Origin: Pedobacter ureilyticus
GTDB taxonomy: Bacteria > Bacteroidota > Bacteroidia > Sphingobacteriales > Sphingobacteriaceae
Reading direction: 5' to 3'
Assembly: GCF_005925345.1 (NCBI RefSeq)
Contig: NZ_SSHJ01000001.1
Span: 124,001-188,000, forward strand
DNA length: 64,000 bases
Shown: positions 24,985 through 33,314 of the stretch, piece after piece
Numbering within the stretch: the stretch's first letter is position 1
Layout: each line of letters opens with the position of its first letter
Notes under the pieces: model-generated
Told to the model about the DNA's origin: nothing
Databases searched by the model: none
The model's input: the letters and a program-made list of their open reading frames with translations, nothing else
Position numbers and translations under genes: made by a program

Positions 24985-25374
24985 ATGAAAACATTTAAAA
25001 AATATATACTTCTACCCGCCCCTCCAGAAGAAGTTTATTTAGGTTTAACCAAAGCACAAAGTATACAACTGTGGACCGGTGCCGAAGTAGAATTTGAAGA
25101 AACGCCAGGTACGGAATTCTCTTTTTGGGACGGCGATATTGTAGGAAAGAATTTAGAATTTGAGCCCAACAAAAAAATAGTGCAACAATGGTATTTTGGC
25201 GAAGAAAATGAGCCTTCTATAGTTACCATTAAATTGCACCCCGACAACAAGGGAACTTCCTTAGAATTTGTGCAAACCAATATTCCGGATGAAGACTTTG
25301 AGGAGTTTACCGAAGGAATTAAAGAATACTACTTAGGTGGCTTAATAGATTTTTTTGAAGAGGTAGATTTTTAA
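24985..25374 (+). CDS. SRPBCC-fold (AHSA1/START-like) protein
   Basis: A 129-residue protein with the SRPBCC pattern: KKYILLPAPPEEVYLGLT, LWTGAEVEFEETPGTEFSFWDG and the closing EGIKEYYLGGLIDFFEEV. Such folds bind hydrophobic ligands or act as chaperone cofactors; the ligand is unknown. Its start codon abuts the right flank of the GxxExxY cassette, so the natural promoter may have been replaced or displaced. The next gene starts 2 bp after the stop. Confidence 0.8.
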   Translation: MKTFKKYILLPAPPEEVYLGLTKAQSIQLWTGAEVEFEETPGTEFSFWDGDIVGKNLEFEPNKKIVQQWYFGEENEPSIVTIKLHPDNKGTSLEFVQTNIPDEDFEEFTEGIKEYYLGGLIDFFEEVDF

Positions 25375-25376
25375 GG

Positions 25377-25727
25377 ATGCTAAGCGAACTTGACCAATTC
25401 TATTTAAAACAAGAAGAACCGTTTAAAAGTTGCTTGCTCGGCTTAAGGGATATTATACTGTCTGTAGATAAAGACATCACTGCCGAATGGAAATACAAAT
25501 TGCCTTTCTTTTACTATCGTAACAAGATGCTTTGTTATTTATGGATCCACAAAAAATATAAGCAACCTTATATTGGTTTTGTTGATGGCAATTTATTAGA
25601 AGATGAAGATTTACTAGTAGAAAAAAGAGCTAAAATGAAAATTCTATTGGTTAATCCACATGAGGATTTGCCTTTAAGTAAGATAAACAATTTATTAAAA
25701 TTAAACCTGCAAATTAGGCAAACTTAG
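25377..25727 (+). CDS. DUF1801 (YdhG-like) protein
   Basis: A 116-residue protein with the DUF1801 features: ITAEWKYKLPFFYYRNKM in the centre, LCYLWIHKKYKQPYIGFVDG and a C-terminal Leu-rich helix. Function is unknown; the fold is frataxin-like in solved relatives, as far as I recall. It is coupled to the SRPBCC gene, a common pairing in Bacteroidota. Confidence 0.75.
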   Translation: MLSELDQFYLKQEEPFKSCLLGLRDIILSVDKDITAEWKYKLPFFYYRNKMLCYLWIHKKYKQPYIGFVDGNLLEDEDLLVEKRAKMKILLVNPHEDLPLSKINNLLKLNLQIRQT

Positions 25728-25731
25728 CAAG

Positions 25732-26547
25732 ATGAAACGTACGCTCTATTTATCTTTTATATTCTTCAGTTTTATTTTAAGCTCGTGTACAAGATACCTG
25801 TTTCCTGCTACCGCGGGAAATGACGCAGTTTACAAGCCAAAGCCAATGGTAGCCGATAGCACAAAATCTGCGATCAATATTACCGGAGGCATAAGTGCAG
25901 CCGATCGATATGCTGATGATGGTAGCGTTACATTAGGTTACCTATCTCTCAATAGAGGACATACCTTTAGAGATTTTAATTTTTCTTACGGCATATTCGC
26001 TTATCATGGCAAAGCAGAGAAAACCTATAACTCAGAGAATCCAGAAAATAGCAAGTATGTAGAATTACCAACCTACAGCAAATCAGCTTCTGCATTGGGC
26101 TTAAACACTTCCGTTGGTTATCACATTACATCCAGTCGTGGCAATACTGATTTTAGGATAATTAACTGGGAAAACTCGGTAACCAGAGAATTTGGCGATT
26201 ATTTGAAGTTTAGGAAAAGTTTGTACGGTGATTTAACGTATAAAAAGCTAATTGTATCAAGAAATAAAATATTGTGGACAACAGGAATTTCTTCTGAAAT
26301 TATCTTTCATGCCCGTAAAAACAAAGAAGTTAAACACGCTTTTAAGCTTTTTATTGGAGCCTCGCCTAACCTAGAAAGAAGTTTCGATACGAAAATCAAA
26401 TTAGAGAATAACAATAATGAGCTTTCTGAAACTAGCAGGGGCAATTTTCAGTTCACCTACTTTTTTGCTTTGAAAAAATTTAACCTCACCGCCCAAACAG
26501 ACTTCTCTCATTTCTCGTCTAGCCTTGGTTTAGGTTATACCTTTTAA
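25732..26547 (+). CDS. Hypothetical outer-membrane-type lipoprotein
   Basis: A 271-residue protein with a lipoprotein signal (SFILSSCTR, Cys about 19). The mature part has many alternating aromatic/polar strands (NFSYGIFAYHGK, LNTSVGYHIT, NFQFTYFFALKKFNLT) and ends in SSSLGLGYTF, whose terminal aromatic suggests a beta-barrel or barrel-like shell. No named domain is recognised. It follows the DUF1801 gene by 4 bp and is probably cotranscribed with it. Confidence 0.6.
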   Translation: MKRTLYLSFIFFSFILSSCTRYLFPATAGNDAVYKPKPMVADSTKSAINITGGISAADRYADDGSVTLGYLSLNRGHTFRDFNFSYGIFAYHGKAEKTYNSENPENSKYVELPTYSKSASALGLNTSVGYHITSSRGNTDFRIINWENSVTREFGDYLKFRKSLYGDLTYKKLIVSRNKILWTTGISSEIIFHARKNKEVKHAFKLFIGASPNLERSFDTKIKLENNNNELSETSRGNFQFTYFFALKKFNLTAQTDFSHFSSSLGLGYTF

Positions 26548-26612
26548 CTACTAAATAGCCGTAAAGCAAACAATTTCACTTCTATAGGTGTTCCATCATA
26601 AAATTGACTATT

Positions 26613-26825
26613 ATGGGAAAATCATTAGGAATATTTTTAATTGTTTTAGGATTGATCATGTTGGTTTGGAGTGGTTTCACTTACACCAAAAAAGAAAAAA
26701 TAGTTGACGCCGGTCCAATTCAAATTAGTGCGGATAAGGAAAAATCTGTGAATTGGCCACCTTATGCTGGTGGTATTGCGCTCATTGCAGGCGTAGTGAT
26801 TTTCGTATCTAGTAAAAGAAAATAG
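26613..26825 (+). CDS. Small two-helix membrane protein
   Basis: A 70-residue protein with transmembrane helices at about 3-22 (LGIFLIVLGLIMLVWSGF) and 50-66 (GGIALIAGVVIFVSS), joined by a charged loop KKEKIVDAGPIQI. The layout resembles Bacteroidota proteins of unknown function. The ATG at 26613 (MGKSLG) is preferred over a TTG at 26604. Confidence 0.6.
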   Translation: MGKSLGIFLIVLGLIMLVWSGFTYTKKEKIVDAGPIQISADKEKSVNWPPYAGGIALIAGVVIFVSSKRK

Positions 26826-26828
26826 CAT

Positions 26829-26910
26829 AATTGCGAGGTACGATGCAATCTTAATTGATAGTTTTATACTTACTAACTTTCGCTAGATTGCCCCGTGCCC
26901 CACAATAACG
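26829..26910. repeat. Palindromic repeat family B, copy 1
   Basis: AATTGCGAGGTACGATGCAATCT (26829-26851, given as the left arm) faces a diverged inverted arm, AGATTGCCCCGTGCC...CAATAACG (26885-26910). The same left arm, in reverse complement, forms the right arm of the element at 62216-62292. Confidence 0.65.
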
Positions 26911-26916
26911 AAGTTC

Positions 26917-28074
26917 CTAAATGTCTTCGCTAGTTACAGTTACAATGGCATCACGCAGGTTATAATTAGATGCCATTACTTCGCCGTAAGCTCCGGTACT
27001 TCTAATGGCAATTAAATCGTTCCTAAAAGCTTCCTGCATTAAAACTTCTTTCCCAAAACAATCTGTGCTCTCGCAAATTGGTCCAACAACATCGTATTTC
27101 ACGCTTTCAGCATGTGCCTGTTGACTTAAATTTTCGATCTGATGGTAGGCCTGATATAAAGCCGGGCGCATCAATTCAGTCATACCTGCATCTAAAACGA
27201 TGAAGTTTTTTTTCTTACCATTTTTCACGTATAGCACACGACTAATCAAAGATGAAGACTGACCAACCAATGCCCTACCCAATTCAAAATGAACTTCTTG
27301 ATGAGGCTTGATCTCTAAGAAATCTGCAAATATTTTAAAATAAGCCTCAAAATTTGGAATTTGAGCATTTGGATTATGATAATCAATACCTAAACCGCCA
27401 CCAACATTTAAAACTTTTACGCTTAAACCTCTATCCTCAAACCACGCTGCAAACTCATTTACACGTACACACAAGTTTTTGTAAACATCCAAATTGGTAA
27501 TCTGAGAGCCGATGTGGAAATGAATACCAACAAACTCTAGATTAGCCGAAACATTTAAAATATCAGCACATGCCGGCATATCCCAAGAGTTGATCCCAAA
27601 CTTGTTTTCATCTAAACCCGTCGTAATGTTGGCATGGGTATGTGCATCTACGTTAGGATTAATGCGGATAGCTACTTTAGCTACTTTGCCTTTTTTCTCC
27701 GCCAATTGGTTGATTACCTGTAACTCTTGTAAAGATTCTACATTGAAACAAAAAATATCTTGATCTAAGGCATAATTAATTTCTTTGTCTGATTTTCCAA
27801 CGCCAGCAAAAACAACTTTGTCATTAGCAAAACCACTTTCAATTGCCTTTCTCACTTCCCCACCGCTTACGGCATCTGCACCAAAGCCAATTTGCTTAAC
27901 CTGCGCTAAAACCTTATCATTAAAGTTAGCTTTCATGGCGTAATGCACATGAAAGTTATAGGTACTAGCTGCTTCACTACAAACCTTCAACGTCTCTCTC
28001 AACAAATTTAGGTCGTAATAATAAAATGGGGTTTCTAAATTAGAAAAATGTGCTATATCTTTATCCGAAAACAT
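26917..28074 (-). CDS. lysA: Diaminopimelate decarboxylase
   Basis: A 385-residue fold-type III PLP enzyme that decarboxylates meso-diaminopimelate to lysine. The PLP lysine lies in VHYAMKANFND, the phosphate-binding glycines in NVGGGLGIDY, and the substrate/dimer Cys in GPICESTDCFGKE. The C-terminal TGAYGEVMASNYNLR fits. Starts at 28074 (MFSDKD) and 28095 (MSINFKI) are both possible; I prefer 28074 because conservation begins there. lysC lies upstream on the same strand, but about 500 bp of repeats separate them. Confidence 0.93.
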   Translation of the reverse strand: MFSDKDIAHFSNLETPFYYYDLNLLRETLKVCSEAASTYNFHVHYAMKANFNDKVLAQVKQIGFGADAVSGGEVRKAIESGFANDKVVFAGVGKSDKEINYALDQDIFCFNVESLQELQVINQLAEKKGKVAKVAIRINPNVDAHTHANITTGLDENKFGINSWDMPACADILNVSANLEFVGIHFHIGSQITNLDVYKNLCVRVNEFAAWFEDRGLSVKVLNVGGGLGIDYHNPNAQIPNFEAYFKIFADFLEIKPHQEVHFELGRALVGQSSSLISRVLYVKNGKKKNFIVLDAGMTELMRPALYQAYHQIENLSQQAHAESVKYDVVGPICESTDCFGKEVLMQEAFRNDLIAIRSTGAYGEVMASNYNLRDAIVTVTSEDI

Positions 28075-28078
28075 AATC

Positions 28079-28246
28079 TTGAAATTTATACTCATCCTCT
28101 TATTGCTCTTGATAACCGTTATCTACGTTGGCAATTATATCGATTACCGCCGTGGAAACATTAGTCGCAAAGAGTTCGAAAGAAGAATTCGTATTTCAAT
28201 TGTATTGATATTAATTTTTGTTTTTATTTATTTCTACTATCGTTAA
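28079..28246 (+). CDS. Possible small two-helix membrane protein, TTG start
   Basis: A 55-residue frame on the plus strand, divergent from lysA. Two hydrophobic segments, FILILLLLLITVIYVGNY and ISIVLILIFVFIYFYY, are joined by a strongly basic loop, IDYRRGNISRKEFERRIR. This is the design of a small bitopic or hairpin membrane protein and not of random AT-rich translation. The start would be a TTG, no ATG is available, and only 4 bp separate it from the preferred lysA start, so its promoter would lie inside lysA. Function is unknown. Confidence 0.4.
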   Translation: MKFILILLLLLITVIYVGNYIDYRRGNISRKEFERRIRISIVLILIFVFIYFYYR

Positions 28247-28332
28247 CTTGTGAAAAGCAATGACAGTACATCTATCTTAAATCAGTCCCGCTTTTCACTT
28301 CAATCTTTTTGTTGGCAATGCTTTCTGCATCT

Positions 28333-28394
28333 TGTCATGCTGAGTTTATCGAAGCATCTATTTACTTAAATCCTTCGACAAGCTCAGGATGACA
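28333..28394. repeat. Palindromic repeat family C
   Basis: TGTCATGCTGAGTTTATCGAAG pairs with CTTCGACAAGCTCAGGATGACA (each given as an arm; 2-3 mismatches) around an 18-nt A/T loop. This TGTCATnCTGAG...CGAAG type is widespread in bacterial intergenic regions. Single copy here. Confidence 0.75.
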
Positions 28395-28468
28395 CTTACA
28401 AAAAGTATTTTCGTTTCAATCGGGTTTAATTAACCTCTTTCAGTTTTTCAAAAACCCCTACATATGTT

Positions 28469-28560
28469 CGTCATTTCGATCCCGATTTTTATTCGGGAGA
28501 GAAATCTAACAATTGATATTCTATTTACTAGATTTCTCCTCATTCTTCGTCGAAATGACG
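28469..28560. repeat. Palindromic repeat family A, copy 2
   Basis: Ends CGTCATTTCGAT and TCGAAATGACG, inner arms GAGAAATCTA and TAGATTTCTCC, plus a small extra hairpin CCCGATTTTTATTCGGG near the left end. It is 92 bp and ends 12 bp before the lysC stop. Confidence 0.8.
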
Positions 28561-28572
28561 ACTTATAATAAG

Positions 28573-29886
28573 TTACTCAAAAATCCTGTTGTGCAAGCTT
28601 CTCAGGGCTTCTACTTTATCATCAGTATTAATTAAAAGCGAGATGTTGTATGCACTACCTCCGTAAGAAATCATCCTTACAGGCAAGTGTTTAATGGCAT
28701 CTAGTACTTTCGAGGCAAAACCATGCTTTTCTGCTCCAAAATCGCCCACTACACAAACAATCGTCTGGTTTCTATCCAACTCTACACTTCCAAAAGAATT
28801 TAACTCCTCTACAATTTGATCTAAATTATCGGTAAAATCAACTGTTAAAGAAACCGCAACCTCCGAAGTGGTAATCATATCAATTGGTGTTTTATAACGC
28901 TCAAAAACTTCGAAAACTTTACGTAAGAAACCATACGCCAATAACATTCGGCTCGATTGGATTTTGATCGCAGTAATTCCGTCTTTTGCAGCAATAGATT
29001 TGATTTTGCCCTTCTCACTCTCGGTACTAATTACCGTACCAAAAGCTTGCGGTTCCATCGTGTTCAACAAACGAACAGGAATTTTATATCGCTGAGCAGG
29101 AAAAACAGATTGCGGATGTAAAATCTTTGCACCAAAATATGCTAACTCAGCAGCCTCATCAAAAGACAAATTAGCAATTGGTTTAGTACCTTTCACAATG
29201 CGGGGATCATTATTATGCATGCCGTCAATATCAGTCCAAATTTGAACCTCTTCTGCTAAAATTGCGGCACCCAATAAAGAAGCAGTATAATCGCTACCAC
29301 CACGACGTAAATTATCTACCTCGCCAAAGCTGTTTCTACAAATAAAACCCTGAGTAATAAACAAGTTTGTATCTGGATTTGCTTCTAAAATTGGGGTTAA
29401 ATTTTCTGTAGTGTACGGAATAACCGGCTCATTATCCTCATCTATCTTCATAAAATCTAAAGCTGGCAACAATACCGACGGTACGCCGATAGATTTCAGA
29501 TAAACATGATATAAAGTAGTAGATAATAATTCGCCCTGTGCTAAAACTACCTTATCTTCAATGGCTGTAAAAACATTATTTGCCAACGAAAGTAAAAAGT
29601 TGAAATGATAATCTACTACTTCTTGTCCCTGCTGTCTAAAGTCTCCTTCAGGTAAAAGCTCAGTAACTACTACATCGTATTTATCCTTCAATGTATTAAT
29701 TAATTCGATGCCCTTTTGCTTGTCTTCCTTCAGTAACGCGTTAGAAATCTCTACTAAACTATTTGTAGTACCAGACATTGCCGATAATACTACGATTTGT
29801 CTTTCTGCCGGATTGATGATATCCAACAGTGCTCTCATACGTTCTGGGCTACCCACAGAGGTACCACCGAATTTTAAAATTTTCAT
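28573..29886 (-). CDS. lysC: Aspartate kinase (first copy)
   Basis: A 437-residue kinase that phosphorylates aspartate, the first step to lysine, threonine and methionine. The N-terminal KFGGTSVGSPERM and the central FICRNSFGEVDNLRRGGSDY are the ATP/Asp-site motifs. The C-terminal third has ACT-domain features (MITTSEVAVSLTVDFTDN, ISYGGSAYNISLLIN), so feedback control is likely. It is monofunctional (no homoserine dehydrogenase domain). A small hairpin, ATCCTGATTTTTATCAGGAT, lies at about 29923-29942 in its leader. The remaining leader region to 30116 holds nothing else I can name. Confidence 0.93.
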   Translation of the reverse strand: MKILKFGGTSVGSPERMRALLDIINPAERQIVVLSAMSGTTNSLVEISNALLKEDKQKGIELINTLKDKYDVVVTELLPEGDFRQQGQEVVDYHFNFLLSLANNVFTAIEDKVVLAQGELLSTTLYHVYLKSIGVPSVLLPALDFMKIDEDNEPVIPYTTENLTPILEANPDTNLFITQGFICRNSFGEVDNLRRGGSDYTASLLGAAILAEEVQIWTDIDGMHNNDPRIVKGTKPIANLSFDEAAELAYFGAKILHPQSVFPAQRYKIPVRLLNTMEPQAFGTVISTESEKGKIKSIAAKDGITAIKIQSSRMLLAYGFLRKVFEVFERYKTPIDMITTSEVAVSLTVDFTDNLDQIVEELNSFGSVELDRNQTIVCVVGDFGAEKHGFASKVLDAIKHLPVRMISYGGSAYNISLLINTDDKVEALRSLHNRIFE

Positions 29887-30116
29887 TGGTTGTTTATAGT
29901 TTACTTTTAAGTTATCCTGATTTTTATCAGGATGGTTTCATTTTTAAGTTATAGAATATAGATTTTTTATTAATATTGTAACGGGGCGTGAAAATAAATA
30001 AAAGACTGTTAATTTCTGCTAAGTAAGCGAAATAAAATATCGATTTGTTTAAATTTATCAAACCCAACCGAATAAAATTTGTATTTATATCGACATTAAA
30101 TCCATTATAAATTAAT

Positions 30117-31850
30117 ATGCAACTAGATCAAACCACCAACGCAACCGTACAACAATGGTTAAATGGTAATTATGATGAAACTACCAAATCTGAAATCCAG
30201 AATTTATTAAATACCGAAGCCTATACTGAACTTACCGATGCTTTTTATCGAAATTTAGAATTTGGTACCGGCGGACTACGTGGTATTATGGGGGCTGGTT
30301 CTAATCGTGTTAACAAATATACTATTGGAACAGCAACTCAGGGATTGTCGAACTACCTCTTAAAGAAATATCCTGGCGAAAAAATCTGCGTGGCTATTGC
30401 TCATGATAGTAGAAACAATTCTGATGTATTTGCTCAAATTACTGCAGACGTTTTTTCGGCAAATGGAATTAAAGTTTATTTCTTTTCAGCACTACGTCCA
30501 ACTCCAGAACTTTCTTTTGCTATTCGTGAATTAGACTGTAAAAGTGGGGTGATGTTAACAGCATCGCACAACCCGAAAGAATACAACGGTTATAAAGCTT
30601 ACGGTGCTGATGGCGGCCAATTTACTTCTCCAGACGACAAAATGGTAATGGATGAAGTTGCTGCGATTAAGAGCATCGATGAAGTTAAATTTGAAAGAGT
30701 TGAAAGCAATATTGTACTAATTGGCGAGGAAATTGACCACAAATACCTAGACAAAATTACCGCTTTATCTGTCTCGCCAGATGCGATAGAGCGCCAAAAG
30801 AATTTAAAGATTGTATTCTCTCCCATTCACGGTACTGGAATTACCTTGGTGCCGCCTGCGTTGGCGCAATTTGGTTTCACTAACGTAACGATTGTTGAAG
30901 AACAAAGTAAACCTGATGGTAATTTTCCAACCGTAGTTTATCCAAATCCTGAAGAAAAAGAAGCATTAACTTTAGCGTTAAAAAAAGCCGCCGAAATTGA
31001 TGCTGACTTAGTTTTGGCAACCGATCCTGATGCGGATCGTGTAGGTATTGCGGTGAAGAATACCGATGGTGAGTTTGTTTTACTAAACGGAAATCAAACC
31101 GGAAGTTTACTGGTAAATTACATGCTTACCGCGTGGCAAGAAAAAGGTAAATTAACTGGAAATGAATACGTAGTGAGTACTATCGTTACTACAAGTTTAA
31201 TTAAAGCTATTTGTAAAGAAAAAGGAGTTGAGTATTTCGACACACTTACCGGCTTTAAATGGATTGGTAAAATTATGACCGAACTTTTAGGAAAAAAACA
31301 ATTTATTGTTGGGGGCGAAGAAAGTTATGGCTATTTAGTTGGCGATTTGGTACGTGACAAAGATGCGGTAATTTCTTGTGCCTTTATTGCCGAAATGACT
31401 GCATTCTACAAAGACAAAGGCAGTAGCTTATATGAAGCTATGATTGAAATGTACGTGAAATATGGCATGTACAAAGAAGATTTAGTTTCTATCACGAAGA
31501 AAGGTAAAACCGGTGCGGAAGAAATTAAAGCGATGATGGAGCAATTTAGAAACAATCCTCCTGCTACGTTGGGCGGCTCGCCAGTAGTGACTTTGAAAGA
31601 TTACGAACTTAATAAAGTGACTGATATCAAAGCGGGTTCTAGCGAAGAATTGGGTTTTCCAAAGTCTGATGTGCTACAGTTCATTACCGAAGACGGTAGT
31701 ATCATTTCTGCCCGCCCTAGTGGCACCGAACCTAAAATTAAGTTCTATTGCAGTGTAAACGAACCTTTAGCTAGCGCTGAAGAGTTTAAAACTACCGAGC
31801 AAAAACTGAACGAAAAGATTAAAACTATTATGAGCGATTTACAAGCTTAG
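30117..31850 (+). CDS. Phosphoglucomutase/phosphomannomutase (alpha-D-phosphohexomutase)
   Basis: A 577-residue enzyme interconverting hexose 1- and 6-phosphates. All four family loops are visible: catalytic TASHNPKEYNGYK (Ser150), metal-binding DPDADRVGIAV, sugar-binding GGEESYGYL and phosphate-binding RPSGTEPKIKFY. The N-terminal FGTGGLRGIMGAGSNR places it with the larger bacterial PgcA-like group. It is monocistronic, ending in a hairpin terminator. Confidence 0.93.
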   Translation: MQLDQTTNATVQQWLNGNYDETTKSEIQNLLNTEAYTELTDAFYRNLEFGTGGLRGIMGAGSNRVNKYTIGTATQGLSNYLLKKYPGEKICVAIAHDSRNNSDVFAQITADVFSANGIKVYFFSALRPTPELSFAIRELDCKSGVMLTASHNPKEYNGYKAYGADGGQFTSPDDKMVMDEVAAIKSIDEVKFERVESNIVLIGEEIDHKYLDKITALSVSPDAIERQKNLKIVFSPIHGTGITLVPPALAQFGFTNVTIVEEQSKPDGNFPTVVYPNPEEKEALTLALKKAAEIDADLVLATDPDADRVGIAVKNTDGEFVLLNGNQTGSLLVNYMLTAWQEKGKLTGNEYVVSTIVTTSLIKAICKEKGVEYFDTLTGFKWIGKIMTELLGKKQFIVGGEESYGYLVGDLVRDKDAVISCAFIAEMTAFYKDKGSSLYEAMIEMYVKYGMYKEDLVSITKKGKTGAEEIKAMMEQFRNNPPATLGGSPVVTLKDYELNKVTDIKAGSSEELGFPKSDVLQFITEDGSIISARPSGTEPKIKFYCSVNEPLASAEEFKTTEQKLNEKIKTIMSDLQA

Positions 31851-31859
31851 GAATTATAG

Positions 31860-31886
31860 AGCCTTCCAGAAATGGGGGGCTTTTTA
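31860..31886 (+). terminator. Terminator after phosphohexomutase
   Basis: AGCC-TTCC and GGGGGGCT form a GC-rich stem with a 5-nt loop, followed by TTTTT (31881-31885). It is 9 bp after the stop. Confidence 0.75.
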
Positions 31887-31897
31887 ATGCATAAAAC

Positions 31898-32329
31898 ATG
31901 AATAAAAAGGCTGAAAGGAATTGGCTAATTTCCATTCTTTTATTTTTCTGTCTAATAACAGGTATAATAGTACTATCTAATTCGAATGGCACACTTGATG
32001 TAAGTTTACACGACACTTATTTTATCCTCGATAAGATGCTTGTAATATTATTTATAGGATTTAGCTTAGTCTTTTTTCACTTATTGCTATTATTAATTAA
32101 AAGACTGGCTTTGATAAACATACCATTTAAAATTGTGTCTATTTCTCTTACGCTATTGTTAAGTTTCACTTTATTTGCGTTGAATATTTTAGCAATTATG
32201 TTGTTAAAAACATCTCATGCAATCTCCAATGATATTTCTATTTACAGCTTTCTACTTTTATTATTTGGGTCAGCAATGATGTGTGTGATTAGGGCGGTTG
32301 AAATTATCAAAATCAGGCATGACCAGTGA
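31898..32329 (+). CDS. Four-helix membrane protein with COX1-like HDTYF motif
   Basis: A 143-residue integral membrane protein with about four transmembrane helices (10-27, 46-66, 78-102, 111-132). Between helices 1 and 2 is LDVSLHDTYFIL (residues 33-44). It closely resembles the conserved D-x-x-x-HDTYYV segment at the start of a helix in heme-copper oxidase subunit I. No other oxidase motif (such as the HFHYVL histidines) is present, so this is not an oxidase. I recall similar small Bacteroidota proteins without known function. Confidence 0.6.
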   Translation: MNKKAERNWLISILLFFCLITGIIVLSNSNGTLDVSLHDTYFILDKMLVILFIGFSLVFFHLLLLLIKRLALINIPFKIVSISLTLLLSFTLFALNILAIMLLKTSHAISNDISIYSFLLLLFGSAMMCVIRAVEIIKIRHDQ

Positions 32330-32368
32330 ATAGAAAGTTAATTAAACTATTCTTTAAATAAAAATACA

Positions 32369-33211
32369 ATGAACAATACAAAATTAGGTTGGATAGGTTT
32401 AGGCAATATGGGCAATCCGATGGCCAAAAACTTATTAAAAGCGGGCTATGATTTATCGGTATATAACCGCTCAACGGATAAAACAGAAGAATTTAAAGGG
32501 GTAGCTACAGTTTACCAAAGCATTTCGGAGCTTGTGAACAATTGCGACATCATCTTCACTATGTTAACCAATGATGATGCGGTAAATCAGGTTTATCAAG
32601 AAGTTTTAAAAGAAGAACTTAGTGGAAAACTATTTATTGATTTCAGTACCATTTCTCAGGAATGCTCATTAACTAATGCTGAACTAGTAAAAGCTAAAGG
32701 TGCTGGTTTTATAGATGCTCCTGTTGCGGGCAGTACAATACCTGCAAAAGAAGGAACTTTAATCATGATGACTGGTGGCAATGAAAGAGATATCGAAAGA
32801 GCTCAACCATATTTGGATAAGCTCGGAAAATTAACCAAACATTTAGGCGCAAACGGAAGTGGCGTAGCGGCTAAGCTTTCTATCAATTATTTCTTATCTC
32901 TTATTTATCAAGGATTAGCAGAAACGGTTTTATTTTCTGAGCAACTGGGATTAGAGCGTAAAGATATGCTAGAGATTATTAACGAAAGTGCTTGCGGAAA
33001 TGGCGCTACCAAAGTAAAAACACCATTGCTAATTAATGACAGCTACCCTGCTGCCTTTGCGCTAGATTTGATGTTGAAGGATATTTTATTAGCGCAAAAA
33101 GCTGGTGCAGATTTCCCCTTATCGCAAGCAATGATCGATACTTATCAAAATGCACAAAATAAAGGATTAGGCAAAAATGACGTGATTGGAATTATCGAAG
33201 CGTTAAAGTAA
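32369..33211 (+). CDS. Beta-hydroxyacid dehydrogenase (3-hydroxyisobutyrate dehydrogenase/GLYR family)
   Basis: A 280-residue NAD(P)-dependent enzyme. The Rossmann start is WIGLGNMGNPMAKNLLKAGY. The substrate-binding loop is DAPVAGSTIPAKEGTLIMM, and the catalytic Lys is in SGVAAKLSINYFLS. The family includes 3-hydroxyisobutyrate dehydrogenases and glyoxylate/succinic-semialdehyde reductases; sequence does not decide. It is monocistronic, with palindromic repeat A starting 1 bp after the stop. Confidence 0.9.
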   Translation: MNNTKLGWIGLGNMGNPMAKNLLKAGYDLSVYNRSTDKTEEFKGVATVYQSISELVNNCDIIFTMLTNDDAVNQVYQEVLKEELSGKLFIDFSTISQECSLTNAELVKAKGAGFIDAPVAGSTIPAKEGTLIMMTGGNERDIERAQPYLDKLGKLTKHLGANGSGVAAKLSINYFLSLIYQGLAETVLFSEQLGLERKDMLEIINESACGNGATKVKTPLLINDSYPAAFALDLMLKDILLAQKAGADFPLSQAMIDTYQNAQNKGLGKNDVIGIIEALK

Positions 33212-33212
33212 A

Positions 33213-33295
33213 CGCCATTTCGACGAAGAATGAGGAGAAATCTAGCGACATGTTTAGCACAATTATCTAGATTTCTCTCTGCGTTCGAAATGACG
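33213..33295. repeat. Palindromic repeat family A, copy 3
   Basis: Ends CGCCATTTCGAC and TCGAAATGACG, with inner arms GAGAAATCTAG and CTAGATTTCTC. It is 83 bp and lies between two convergent genes, where it could act as a two-way terminator-like hairpin. Confidence 0.8.
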
Positions 33296-33314
33296 ACAGC
33301 ACTGTAAATTAAGG

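Noticed and set aside
31898..32329. Cytochrome oxidase subunit I fragment (pseudogene)
   Set aside because: The frame is complete with a start and four helices, and similarity is limited to one short motif.
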